Shown: positions 9,507 through 18,231 of the stretch, in pieces
How positions within the stretch are numbered: position 1 is the stretch's first letter
Layout: each line of letters begins with the position of its first letter
Assembly: GCF_949820605.1 (NCBI RefSeq)
Contig: NZ_CATKVU010000006.1
Coordinates: 2,677,001 to 2,741,000, forward strand
DNA length: 64,000 nt
Direction: 5' to 3'
Source: Segatella copri
Lineage (GTDB): Bacteria > Bacteroidota > Bacteroidia > Bacteroidales > Bacteroidaceae
Made by a program: the position numbers and the translations under genes
Notes under the pieces: model-generated
What the model was told of the DNA's origin: nothing
Database searches by the model: none
The model's input: the letters and a program-made list of their open reading frames with translations, nothing else

Positions 9507-9606
9507 TTTGTCGTTTATTTAGTTAGTTATTACTTCTCTATTCTTTTAGTCGTTTCGTCAGTTCCATGCAGTCCCTGAGAATACTGCATTTCTTCAAAAA
9601 CTTGCT

Positions 9607-9649
9607 GCAAATATAATAAAATAAGGTGGAAACACCAAGCATTTCCACC
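9607..9649 (-). promoter_or_regulatory. GH3 promoter with inverted repeat operator
   Basis: The -7 element TATATTTGC (minus strand, 9607-9615) is preceded by the inverted repeat GGTGGAAA (9625-9632) and TTTCCACC (9642-9649), centred about 22 bp upstream of the -7 box. This is a plausible repressor or activator site that differs from the TGAAACA box of the xylan promoters. Confidence 0.5.
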
Positions 9650-9925
9650 TTTTTCTTCTCTATTTCTATCAGATTATTCCCGGATTTAACAAAAGATATA
9701 GTAAGATCATAACATACTATACATATCCCTAACCTAAGGCTAGTCCTGATATTTAATCTGGAAGTAATCAAAAACAAAACATTCCTTCCATTTCAATCTT
9801 TCGCAAACTTCGTCAAAAAGAAGAAAAAATACTCGAAAACCTTGTAGGAATCAAACAATTATCGTATCTTTGCCGAATTATCCAAAAATTGGGTACTAGA
9901 ATAAGAACTTTTAATAAAGAAAGGT

Positions 9926-10927
9926 ATGGAGCAGAGGAATTCATCCATCGAAATCTATCGTTCCCCAGAGGGCAACATAGAGCTGAATGTAAAATTAGAG
10001 AATGATACCGTTTGGCTTACACAAAGCCAAATGGCAGAGTTGTTTGGCCGTGACAGAACTGTGATTTCACGACATGTCAATAACTGTTTTAAAGAAGGTG
10101 AACTCGACAAATCCTTGGTATGTGCAAAATTTGCACATACCAAGAAATATGGTCGCCACGACGGCTTTGAACAGGTTGTCGAAACGGAATATTATAACCT
10201 GGACGTCATTATCTCCGTAGGCTATCGTGTAAAGTCTATCAATGGTACCAGATTCCGTCAATGGGCTAATTCTATCTTGAAGCAATACATTATCAAGGGT
10301 TATGCCATCAACCAGAAGCGCCTAGACAATTACAACGAACTGAAAGAAGTGGTTCGTTTGATGTCACGTGCGATTACATTGCAAGATCAAGTTTCAGAAG
10401 GCGAATATAACGGACTGTTCAATGTCATCAGCGACTATGTTTATGCCCTGGATACTCTCGACAAATATGATTATCAGACATTACTCATAGACAAGACGAC
10501 TCAAGCCGAGCCGTTCCATGCCACCTACGAAAATGCAATGGAAGCCATCAATGCTTTGAAAGAAAAGTTTGGAGGCAGTAAATGGTTTGCCAATGAGAAG
10601 GATGATTCATTCAAGAGCAGCATAGGTCAGATTTACCAAACCTTCGGCGGTGAAGAGCTCTACGCTTCGGTAGAAGAAAAAGCAGCCATGCTGCTCTACC
10701 TTGTCGTAAAAAACCATTCATTCAGCGATGGCAACAAGAGAATTGCGGCCATGCTTTTTCTTTGGTTTATGGAGAAGAATGGCATTCTGTATGCAGAAAA
10801 TGGACATAAGAGAATTGCCGACAACACACTCGTTGCCCTGACTCTGATGATTGCAGAAAGCAGAACTGAGGAAAAAGATGTAATGGTAAAAGTAGTCGTC
10901 AACTTGATTAACAAAGACAATCAATAA
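9926..10927 (+). CDS. RhuM-family protein fused to a Fic/Doc domain
   Basis: The 333-residue protein has a RhuM-like N-terminal half with a helix-turn-helix-like segment (VWLTQSQMAELFGRDRTVISRHV) and the RhuM core (TEYYNLDVIISVGYRVKSINGTRFRQWAN). The C-terminal Fic/Doc domain carries the motif HSFSDGNKR starting at His264, close to the Doc form HPFxDGNKR. Fic/Doc enzymes transfer AMP, phosphate or similar groups to target proteins. RhuM domains are linked to mobile and virulence loci but are poorly understood. No antitoxin gene is adjacent, so inhibition would have to come from within the protein or from elsewhere. Its -7 element TATCTTTGC is at 9865-9873. Confidence 0.88.
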   Translation: MEQRNSSIEIYRSPEGNIELNVKLENDTVWLTQSQMAELFGRDRTVISRHVNNCFKEGELDKSLVCAKFAHTKKYGRHDGFEQVVETEYYNLDVIISVGYRVKSINGTRFRQWANSILKQYIIKGYAINQKRLDNYNELKEVVRLMSRAITLQDQVSEGEYNGLFNVISDYVYALDTLDKYDYQTLLIDKTTQAEPFHATYENAMEAINALKEKFGGSKWFANEKDDSFKSSIGQIYQTFGGEELYASVEEKAAMLLYLVVKNHSFSDGNKRIAAMLFLWFMEKNGILYAENGHKRIADNTLVALTLMIAESRTEEKDVMVKVVVNLINKDNQ

Positions 10928-10944
10928 GAATTGCCATTAAAAGC

Positions 10945-11185
10945 CGCACAACAGCTGTTCTACGCATGCACAACAGCTGAAAGACAAGCGCACAACAGCT
11001 GATGTGCGACCGCATATCAACTGTTGTGCGCTTCGAGATACTTACTGTTCCAACAACTTCTATTGTATCTCCGAACAACTTCAGTTACTTCTTTCAGATA
11101 CTTATGACGCATTCTTCAAACGCCAATAACGCTTGAGGAAAGGCATTCAAAGCATTGCGGAAGCTTATTCAAATCATTGTAGAAA
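10945..11185. repeat. Decayed 22-bp-period tandem array
   Basis: GCACAACAGCTG occurs at 10945, 10967 and 10989, and a weaker copy GCATATCAACTG at 11011: exactly 22 bp apart each time. The period continues with other words: AACAACTTC at 11052 and 11074, ACGC at 11107 and 11129, ATTCAAAGCATT and ATTCAAATCATT at 11145 and 11167. Overlaid on the array is a 16-bp-stem hairpin (about 10987-11030, one mismatch). The array fills the whole gap between the convergent genes rhuM-fic and trmB. No reading frame is kept, since 22 is not a multiple of three. Confidence 0.7.
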
Positions 11186-11186
11186 T

Positions 11187-11957
11187 CTACTTCGCTGTAT
11201 CCTTTGAGCTTCGCTTATCACGGCGATAACTGCGATAATCATCCAGCGGAATCTCAATATCAGGTTCCACCAGCTCCCCCTCACGTGGCAAGGCGAACTT
11301 CTGATACTTGATGTTCAAGCCACGTTCTATCCACATACTCTCATAATAGGTTTGGATAGAGAGAATCTTACGGGTTTCCTCATCGATACCCTCCTGATGA
11401 TAGAGGTCCTCGGTGCGGAAGAGCACAGGCAGATGGTTGCAATCCACCATATAAGTGGTATAGGTGAAGAGGAAGTTGGAGTCCGTCTTCAGATGGATGA
11501 TACCGCCATCCACGAGGAAGTGGCGATAACGGTTCATGAAGTAAGTAGATGTAAGACGCTTGCGAGGATTCTTCATCTGAGGGTCAGAGAAGGTGAGCCA
11601 GATTTCCTGCACCTCATCCTCTGCAAAGAAGCGGTCGATAATCTCGATGTTGGTACGGAGGAAAGCCACGTTCTTCTGTCCTTCCTCTATCGCCTTCTTG
11701 GCACCGGTCCACATTCGTGCGCCCTTGATATCCACACCGATGAAGTTCATCTCTGGATAGAGCTTGGCAAGTTCCACGGTATATTCACCCTTGCCGCATC
11801 CCAACTCCAGCACGATAGGGTTATCATTGTGGAAATACATCTCACGCCACTTGCTCTTCATATCGAAAGGCACGTCATCTACAACACTATATGGATACTG
11901 GAACACGTTCTCAAAACGCTCCATATCCGCAAACTTTGCTAATTTTCCTTTGCTCAT
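11187..11957 (-). CDS. trmB: tRNA (guanine-N7-)-methyltransferase
   Basis: The start is placed at the ATG ending at 11957 ([15 protein letters not shown]), giving 256 residues. The upstream in-frame extension looks like promoter sequence (TACCTTTGC). The SAM-binding motif is [16 protein letters not shown], followed by [12 protein letters not shown] and the family signature [18 protein letters not shown]. The enzyme methylates G46 in tRNA variable loops. It is a monocistronic housekeeping gene between the 22-bp array and the ABC genes. Confidence 0.95.
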   Translation of the reverse strand: MSKGKLAKFADMERFENVFQYPYSVVDDVPFDMKSKWREMYFHNDNPIVLELGCGKGEYTVELAKLYPEMNFIGVDIKGARMWTGAKKAIEEGQKNVAFLRTNIEIIDRFFAEDEVQEIWLTFSDPQMKNPRKRLTSTYFMNRYRHFLVDGGIIHLKTDSNFLFTYTTYMVDCNHLPVLFRTEDLYHQEGIDEETRKILSIQTYYESMWIERGLNIKYQKFALPREGELVEPDIEIPLDDYRSYRRDKRSSKDTAK

Positions 11958-12053
11958 TGATTCTTTTTTTCTTCGTTTGAGTGCAAAGGTAAGCATTTAA
12001 CGATAATTATACAAATCATATCATGGAATTTGTATAATATTAACGGAAAAAGT

Positions 12054-12761
12054 TTATTCCGCCTGAATACCGAAGTACTCGTTGAGTTCGGCGATGGCAG
12101 CACCATCGGCATTAGGAAGATCCTTCACCAGCTTGCCTTTCTCCAGCAGGAGGATGCGAGAGGAGATGTCGGCAACGAAGTTGAGGTTGTGGCTGGAGAT
12201 GATGACCGTGGTGCCCTGCTCCTTGCAGATGCGCTGAATCATGTGGGCGATAGTCATCTGAGAAGATGGGTCGAGATAGTTGAACGGCTCATCTAGGAGA
12301 AGAACCTTCGGATTAATAATCATCGCTCCGATGATACCAATCTTCTGGCGGTTGCCCTGAGAAAAATCGCGGAGATACTTCTTGGTTCCCATGATTTCAT
12401 CGTGCATAAAACCCTCAAACTGCGCCAGTCGCTCCTGCAAGGTTTCATCGTCAATGTGATAAACATCAGCGATGAAATCGAAGTATTCCTCAGGGGTGAG
12501 GAAATCGATGAGGAATCTACCGTCGATGTAACTGCCGGTATATTTCTTCCACGTCTCACTCTCGTTCACCTTCTGTCCATTGCTTTCCACGAAACCGCCA
12601 TCAGCCTGAATCAGGTCGAGAATCAGACGGAGCAAGGTGGTCTTGCCCGCACCATTATTACCTACGAGTCCTATCAACTCGCCCTTTGCAACACCCAGAT
12701 TATCAATATCGAGTACGGTATTGCCATTATATATCTTCTTGAGATTCTGAATCTTGATCAT
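12054..12761 (-). CDS. ABC transporter ATP-binding protein
   Basis: From the ATG at 12761 the product is 235 residues, MIKIQNLKKIYNGNTVL. It has Walker A GNNGAGKTT, an ABC signature-like segment (DFSQGNRQKIGI), Walker B VLLLDEPFNYLD and the switch histidine in VIISSHN. The longer open frame upstream translates simple repeats and is rejected as coding. The gene is downstream of the DUF5687 membrane protein on the same strand, so the two probably form a two-part ABC-2-type exporter. The substrate is unknown. Confidence 0.9.
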   Translation of the reverse strand: MIKIQNLKKIYNGNTVLDIDNLGVAKGELIGLVGNNGAGKTTLLRLILDLIQADGGFVESNGQKVNESETWKKYTGSYIDGRFLIDFLTPEEYFDFIADVYHIDDETLQERLAQFEGFMHDEIMGTKKYLRDFSQGNRQKIGIIGAMIINPKVLLLDEPFNYLDPSSQMTIAHMIQRICKEQGTTVIISSHNLNFVADISSRILLLEKGKLVKDLPNADGAAIAELNEYFGIQAE

Positions 12762-12770
12762 ATTACTTTG

Positions 12771-12875
12771 AACTTTGAATTTTGAACATTGAACTTTATG
12801 ATTACCTTGAGTTTTGAACTTTATGATTAGTAAAGCTATTGAATTCTTCACTCTTCGTTCTTCACTCTTCACTTA
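12771..12875. repeat. Low-complexity short repeats between ABC genes
   Basis: The gap between the membrane protein and the ATPase gene holds repeats of TTGAACTTTGAATTTTGAAC type and a CTTCACTCTTCGTTCTTCAC run. These keep a frame open by chance upstream of the ATPase. Such slipped-strand repeats are frequent between Bacteroidetes genes. No function is claimed. Confidence 0.6.
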
Positions 12876-12881
12876 ATTCTC

Positions 12882-14282
12882 CTAGCTTTCCATGAACTTC
12901 TCCATGCGCTTATACTTGTTCTTCTCGAAGATGGCAGCTATCTTGGCGATGAACCATTTGTGGATGGCGACGCTGATGACTGCCAGCACTACGCAGGTGA
13001 TAAACCATGCCGTCTCACCGAAGAAATAATAGACAGCACAGACACCTGCCAGCGGGAAGAGAAAGGCGATGGCATAAAGATTAATCTTCAGATTCGCTCC
13101 CTGCATGCTGAACATGGAAGTCTGGAATATCTCCAGACGGGAAGAGAAGAGTGCCGTAGGCAGATTGAAGAGATTGATGAATACTGCCAGACAGAAACCG
13201 CTGATAAGCACCTGGATTCCGATTCCGACCTGCAAGAAAAGGAACGGAAGGGTAAGCAACAAAGCGACAGCACTCACCACCATATAATAATAGAAGCAAT
13301 TCTGCAGCATCTGTTTAACCTTGACAGGCTTGGTCATCAAACCATGGAAGAAGTTTGCCTCAATACCAAAGGTCCATTGCGACAACACCACCGATGGCAG
13401 CAGGATGGCACCAGCCACATAGAGGGTAGTCATAGCCACCTTGTCCCCCGTTTCCTGTCCCGCTTCTGCCGGGAGCAAGGCAAAGAGATAGGCATCGAAA
13501 AGGAAGATAGCAGTAATCATAATCACCATCGTACGGACACGTTTTGCTCTCAATGTGCCGATATATTGCAGACTGAAGAGGTTGATATGGCTGAAACCAC
13601 GGAACCTGGAAACCTTCTGTTTCTGCTCGTTATAAATCTTTTCGTGATAGAGATAGACGGTAAGTCCGGCGAATACCGCTCCGGCAAGGAAGAAGAGACC
13701 TATCCATCCCATCCATACCGGGAAGAAGGAAGCCACAAACATATACCCTATCAGCACGGCAAACATTCCCATCCATCCCAGTATCAAAGGCCATTTCAGA
13801 ATCCACTCTGTTGACTTGCGGTAGCAGGTGATGTAGATGCCGTCAATATAAGAAAACGCCAGGAACAGGAAGAAGCTGGCAACAACCTCACTTGCCGGCA
13901 GGAGATAGATGAACACCGGAAGCATAAGCACCGGAAGCACATAGTTCCAGAAGCTCACGAGATTGGTGGTGAGCAGGAACTTGTTCCAGATTTTCTCCGG
14001 CACAGGGCGCGACTTCACGTAATCATCCATCGCCGTAATATCCCGCTTCATCACCATCTTCATGATGATGTCTGGAATCAGCATACCGACAACGATACCG
14101 GCTCCCAACAGGGCAGGCATGTCTTCGCCCCCAAGTTCTCCCCCATTCTCGGTGAAGCTGAGAAAGAAGCTCACGCCCATCACCACATACAGGAAGATGA
14201 TGTAGCACGCCACGAAGGCATCTCGCTTGTGGAAGTTACGGCGCTGCTGCAACCACCAAAGCCTTAAAAGTAATCTCAACAT
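12882..14282 (-). CDS. DUF5687 family membrane protein (ABC permease partner)
   Basis: The 466-residue protein begins MLRLLLRLWWLQQRRNFHKR and contains roughly ten to twelve hydrophobic helices, for example VACYIIFLYVVMGVSFFLSF and YYMVVSAVALLLTLPFLFL. Sequence style and length fit DUF5687, a Bacteroidetes integral membrane family found beside ABC ATPases. It is the likely membrane subunit for the ATPase encoded just downstream. A -7 element TACCTTTGT lies about 30 bp upstream on the minus strand (14309-14318). Confidence 0.8.
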   Translation of the reverse strand: MLRLLLRLWWLQQRRNFHKRDAFVACYIIFLYVVMGVSFFLSFTENGGELGGEDMPALLGAGIVVGMLIPDIIMKMVMKRDITAMDDYVKSRPVPEKIWNKFLLTTNLVSFWNYVLPVLMLPVFIYLLPASEVVASFFLFLAFSYIDGIYITCYRKSTEWILKWPLILGWMGMFAVLIGYMFVASFFPVWMGWIGLFFLAGAVFAGLTVYLYHEKIYNEQKQKVSRFRGFSHINLFSLQYIGTLRAKRVRTMVIMITAIFLFDAYLFALLPAEAGQETGDKVAMTTLYVAGAILLPSVVLSQWTFGIEANFFHGLMTKPVKVKQMLQNCFYYYMVVSAVALLLTLPFLFLQVGIGIQVLISGFCLAVFINLFNLPTALFSSRLEIFQTSMFSMQGANLKINLYAIAFLFPLAGVCAVYYFFGETAWFITCVVLAVISVAIHKWFIAKIAAIFEKNKYKRMEKFMES

Positions 14283-14430
14283 AAATTATTCTTTTTATGG
14301 TTTACGGGCACAAAGGTAAACAAAAATATCCGAAATCTCCTACAAAATGATAGAAATAACTTAAAAATAACATTAGATAAAAAGCAAAAGAAAACTGGAA
14401 GAGAAGAAAAGAAAGAAAAGGCATATATGT

Positions 14431-14461
14431 AAAAACGGCATCTCCTCACGAAGATGCCGTT
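14431..14461 (-). terminator. Terminator of the esterase-xylanase operon
   Basis: The arms AACGGCATCT (14434-14443) and AGATGCCGTT (14452-14461) form a perfect 10-bp stem. On the minus strand a U-run follows. It lies 100 bp past the GH43 stop codon and closes the minus-strand xylan operon. The rest of the gap 14283-14561 is A/T-rich and holds the DUF5687 promoter and nothing else I can recognise. Confidence 0.8.
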
Positions 14462-14561
14462 CCTTCTAAACTAACATTAACTTATATATCAACTATTCAT
14501 CAAAACTATTATAAACCTAAAAGTCTACTAAAACGTATGTCATCTATAACTTATAATACTC

Positions 14562-15524
14562 TTATTCAGGCTGAACCGGCAAGATGTTATCATCCTCATC
14601 ATAGAAGAGAGGAGCCACCTTTACGCTGCGAAGCCAGGTTGTATCATTTGATGGCACACAGTCGTGATGGAACAGATACCACTGTCCCTTGTACTCACAG
14701 ATACTGTGATGAGTTGTCCAACCTACTACAGGCTCCAGAATCACGCCCTTGTAAGTGAACGGACCATAAGGATTATCACCTACAGCATAGCAGAGATAAT
14801 GAGTATCACCGGTAGAGTAGCTGAAGTAATACTTGCCCTTATACTTATGCATCCAGCTGGCCTCGAAGAAGCGATGTGGATCATCAGCTGGCAATACATT
14901 ACCCTCTTCGTCAACGATGACAACAGGCTTTGGCATTTCAGCAAACTGCTGCACATCATCCGTCATCATGGCTACACGAGATGGCAAAGGATTCTCCTTG
15001 CCCTCTGGAAGATGCTCATCCTTCAGTGCCTTGTTGTCCTTGTACCACTGAAGCTGACCGCCCCAGATACCACCGAAGTAGCAGTAAATCTTGCCATCAT
15101 CATCCTTGAACACGCAAGGGTCGATGCTGTATGACTTGCGGATTGGGTCGGCATTCGGAATGAAAGGACCTTCTGGCTTATCAGCCACAGCCACGCCGAG
15201 ATGGAACACGCCATTATAATCCTTGGCAGAGAAGATGAGATAGTACTTACCATCCTTCTCTACAACATCGTTGTCCCACATCTGCTTCTCAGCCCATGGC
15301 ACATCCTTCACATCGAGAATCACACCATGATCGGTTACCTCACCTTCCATCACGTCGTCCATAGAGAGAACATGATAGTCTTTCATCTGGAAGTGACCGC
15401 CATCATCGTCGAAGCTTTCGCCGCTATCCCAGTCATGAGATGGGTAAACATACAGGCGACCGTTAAACACATTGGCAGATGGATCTGCCATATAATCCTT
15501 TGGGAACAAATATCTTGCTTTCAT
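14562..15524 (-). CDS. Glycoside hydrolase family 43 enzyme (beta-xylosidase/arabinofuranosidase type)
   Basis: The 320-residue single-domain five-bladed propeller has the GH43 catalytic set: Asp14 in YMADPSANVF (base), Asp135 in YSIDPCVF (pKa modulator) and Glu221 in FFEASWMHKYKGKYYFSYS (acid). It lacks a signal peptide, so it should act in the cytoplasm on oligosaccharides brought in by the transporter two genes upstream. GH43 enzymes cleave beta-xylosyl or alpha-arabinosyl ends; the operon favours a xylosidase role. It is the last gene of the minus-strand operon, 46 bp after GH10. Confidence 0.92.
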   Translation of the reverse strand: MKARYLFPKDYMADPSANVFNGRLYVYPSHDWDSGESFDDDGGHFQMKDYHVLSMDDVMEGEVTDHGVILDVKDVPWAEKQMWDNDVVEKDGKYYLIFSAKDYNGVFHLGVAVADKPEGPFIPNADPIRKSYSIDPCVFKDDDGKIYCYFGGIWGGQLQWYKDNKALKDEHLPEGKENPLPSRVAMMTDDVQQFAEMPKPVVIVDEEGNVLPADDPHRFFEASWMHKYKGKYYFSYSTGDTHYLCYAVGDNPYGPFTYKGVILEPVVGWTTHHSICEYKGQWYLFHHDCVPSNDTTWLRSVKVAPLFYDEDDNILPVQPE

Positions 15525-15570
15525 TGTTGTTTATTATTTTAAGAGATGTACAATATTATCTAAAGAGATT

Positions 15571-16695
15571 TTACTTAAAGAGATTGACGATTTCCTTCAC
15601 CACTGGCTTCACCTCGTTGTTGCGGTCGATGAGCAGTGGATAGTTGGTTCTGCCAGGGATAGGCCAGCCATTCAACCAAGAGTGACCATCGTTGACACCC
15701 CAGAAGGTAACACGACTGATGACATCCTTGTGACGCTCTACAATCTTAAAGAGATCGAGATAACGCTGGTTGAAGAGTTTCTGTGCCTTCTTGTCAAGTC
15801 CCTTCACGTATGGATTGTACTTCTTCTGAAGTTCAAACTTCTGGCTGATTTCCGCTCCGCCGAATCCTTCCGGATTAGGAAGCATGTTCATATCCAACTC
15901 CGTCAGCATCACCTTCACGCCTTCACCAGCAAAAGCCTCGATGCTCTTCTCATACTCAGCATAGTCAGGATAATCAAAACCATTGTGGCTTTGCATACCT
16001 ACTGCATCTATACGGAGACCCTTCGCCTTCAAATCGCGAACCAGTTTGCAGATAGCCTCTCGCTTGGCTGGCTTCGAAGTAGAATAATCATTGTAGTAGA
16101 GTTCTACGTTAGGGTCAGCCTCATGAGCAAAGCGGAAAGCCAGTTCTATGAACTCCGGACCGATAATCTTATAATATAAAGATTTGCGGTAAGAGCCATC
16201 ATCCTCGAAAGCCTCGTTCACAACGTCCCAACCTTTTACTCTACCTTTATAATGAGTAACCACATTCATAATATGGTTATACATTCTGCCGATAAGCACT
16301 TCACGGCTTACCAGATTACCCTTATCATCGGTAAACATCCACTTAGGTGGCTGAGAATGCCAAACCAGACAATGCCCGATCAAGGTCTTGCCGTTCTTCT
16401 CTGCCCAGTCAGCGAGTTTATCGCCATCAGTGAAATCAAAGCGATTCACCTCCGGATGATTTTCCTCGCCCTTCATACAGTTCTCGGCAACTACCTGGTT
16501 AAACTGTTTCTTCACTACTTCCTCACCTGCAGGGTCTTGTCCATTAGGCAAATCGGTATTAACGGCAGCACCTACCAGGAAGTACTTACCCATAGTTTCC
16601 TGGAATGTTGGGATTTGAGCTGCTGAGTTCGCTTTTTGAGCGAAAGCTGTTGAAGCAAGCATCAGCCCCAGTGCCAGAGTTGTAATCTTTTTCAT
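15571..16695 (-). CDS. Endo-1,4-beta-xylanase, GH10
   Basis: The 374-residue protein has a signal peptide (MKKITTLALGLMLASTAFAQ) and then a bare GH10 barrel with no carbohydrate-binding module. Catalytic residues are visible: acid/base Glu161 in WDVVNEAF and nucleophile Glu266 in VMLTELDMN. HCLVWHSQPPKW and GHSWLNGWP line the substrate cleft. The enzyme cuts the xylan backbone, probably in the periplasm on imported oligomers because it is small and has no lipoprotein cysteine. It is third in the operon esterase, transporter, GH10, GH43. Confidence 0.96.
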   Translation of the reverse strand: MKKITTLALGLMLASTAFAQKANSAAQIPTFQETMGKYFLVGAAVNTDLPNGQDPAGEEVVKKQFNQVVAENCMKGEENHPEVNRFDFTDGDKLADWAEKNGKTLIGHCLVWHSQPPKWMFTDDKGNLVSREVLIGRMYNHIMNVVTHYKGRVKGWDVVNEAFEDDGSYRKSLYYKIIGPEFIELAFRFAHEADPNVELYYNDYSTSKPAKREAICKLVRDLKAKGLRIDAVGMQSHNGFDYPDYAEYEKSIEAFAGEGVKVMLTELDMNMLPNPEGFGGAEISQKFELQKKYNPYVKGLDKKAQKLFNQRYLDLFKIVERHKDVISRVTFWGVNDGHSWLNGWPIPGRTNYPLLIDRNNEVKPVVKEIVNLFK

Positions 16696-16732
16696 ATCTT
16701 ATATCTATTTTTCTCGTTAATAATTATAGTCT

Positions 16733-18166
16733 CTAGTTTTCTTCCTTGTGTCGGGCCTCAATCTTCTTGTTGATGTCGTCGATAACCTCATCGGTCAACT
16801 CATATTTAGAGATGATGAACATCGCCAAGCCCAGCAAGATGGCAGGAATCACACATACCAGCCAGCGGATACCCTCCTGTGCCAGAGAAGTCTGCTGCTC
16901 CAAATCGTTCATGAAGTAAGCACCGGCAGCATTACCTACCGACATCATGGCGAAGGCTGTAATGAAGAAGAGCGCCACGATACGGAGAGGACGGTTGTGG
17001 AAGAATTCTGTCCACAGGTCGCTCACCTTTACATTCTTGGTTTCCTTCTCATCCATTACCACACGTTCCTTGGTTTGGGTAAAGCAGAATACCAGAAGGG
17101 CGAAACCTACCAGGGCAAAAATCAGCATGGCAACAAACCAAGCATTACTGTCGGTAGGAAGAGAGTTGCTCTCCTGAGCAGCTGCTGACTGATAACCGGT
17201 CCATGCAAGAACTGCACCAGGAATAACACCACCCAAAGCCATACCTGCCTTATAGAAGATACCGGTCAGGGCATTGACGATACCGGCAATACGCTTGCCG
17301 CTGGTATATTCTGCAAAAGAGATAACCTCCGGAATCAGAGCCCACATATATCCTGTAGCTACGATTACGCCTGTTGATTTGATGAACTGAGCGATATAAA
17401 CCAGCGTGATATGATCCTTTACAGGTCCCATCTTGCTGATGATATAAAGCATCGCCATACCCACGATAGCCACAGTAAGGAAGATGTAGAACATATTCTT
17501 CTTGCCCACCTTTTTCTTGATGGCAGGAACCAGTGGCATAAAGATGAAAGATGGCAAAGAACCCAAACCCATGAAGAGCGCCATTTCGATAGGGAGATCC
17601 TTGGCTGCAGCGAGCATGGCTACCAGGATTGGAACACCTGCCGATACACAGAGTCCACCCACATTTGCCATAAACATACGTACAGAGGTGAGAATGGTTA
17701 TCTCGTCAGTATCGCGAGTCAGCGAAGAGTTCAAGGCTCCGTAAGGCACATTGATCAATGTATAAAGCATAGACAAGCCTACGTATGTTACATAGGCATA
17801 GATAAGTTTGATGGTTTCTGTCTGTCCTTCCATACCATTCCAAAAACAGAGGATGGCAAGTACGGTGAGTGGCAAACCCGCCAAAACGAGATAAGAGCGA
17901 TACTTACCCCAACGCGGATTATGCTTATCTACATAAGTTCCTACCAACGGGTCCCAGAGTACATCGACCAAGCGAACCACCAGGAACATGGTGGCAGCAA
18001 CACCAGGATTAAGTCCATAGATGTCGGTGTAGAAGAACAACAGATACATGCAGATGGTCTGGTAGATGAGGTTTTGCGCCAAGTCTCCAGATCCGAATCC
18101 GATGCGTTGTAGCCAATTCAGTTTGTAGAATCCCTTAGATTCCTGTGTTACAGATGTCTGTTCCAT
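16733..18166 (-). CDS. GPH-family sugar:cation symporter (xylo-oligosaccharide transporter)
   Basis: The 477-residue twelve-helix protein is of MelB/GPH type. It has RIGFGSGDLAQNLIYQ at the N-terminus, RLVDVLWDPLVGTYVDKHNPRWGKYRSYL in the first loop and NVPYGALNSSLTRD in the middle. It should import xylose oligomers across the inner membrane with a cation. It sits between the esterase and GH10 with gaps of 65 and 37 bp, in one transcription unit. The substrate is inferred from context. Confidence 0.9.
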   Translation of the reverse strand: MEQTSVTQESKGFYKLNWLQRIGFGSGDLAQNLIYQTICMYLLFFYTDIYGLNPGVAATMFLVVRLVDVLWDPLVGTYVDKHNPRWGKYRSYLVLAGLPLTVLAILCFWNGMEGQTETIKLIYAYVTYVGLSMLYTLINVPYGALNSSLTRDTDEITILTSVRMFMANVGGLCVSAGVPILVAMLAAAKDLPIEMALFMGLGSLPSFIFMPLVPAIKKKVGKKNMFYIFLTVAIVGMAMLYIISKMGPVKDHITLVYIAQFIKSTGVIVATGYMWALIPEVISFAEYTSGKRIAGIVNALTGIFYKAGMALGGVIPGAVLAWTGYQSAAAQESNSLPTDSNAWFVAMLIFALVGFALLVFCFTQTKERVVMDEKETKNVKVSDLWTEFFHNRPLRIVALFFITAFAMMSVGNAAGAYFMNDLEQQTSLAQEGIRWLVCVIPAILLGLAMFIISKYELTDEVIDDINKKIEARHKEEN

Positions 18167-18231
18167 ATTTTATTCTGTCATTAAGTTTACACCTTATTAT
18201 ATATATAACATAAAAGATGCATATAATATAT

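Noticed and set aside
12762..12872. N-terminal extension of the ABC ATPase
   Set aside because: It translates simple repeats (KSEERRVKN, KFKVQSN); the ATP-binding family starts at MIKIQNLKKIY.
12960..13814. 284-codon open frame opposite the DUF5687 gene
   Set aside because: Charged, low-complexity antisense translation of a membrane protein gene.
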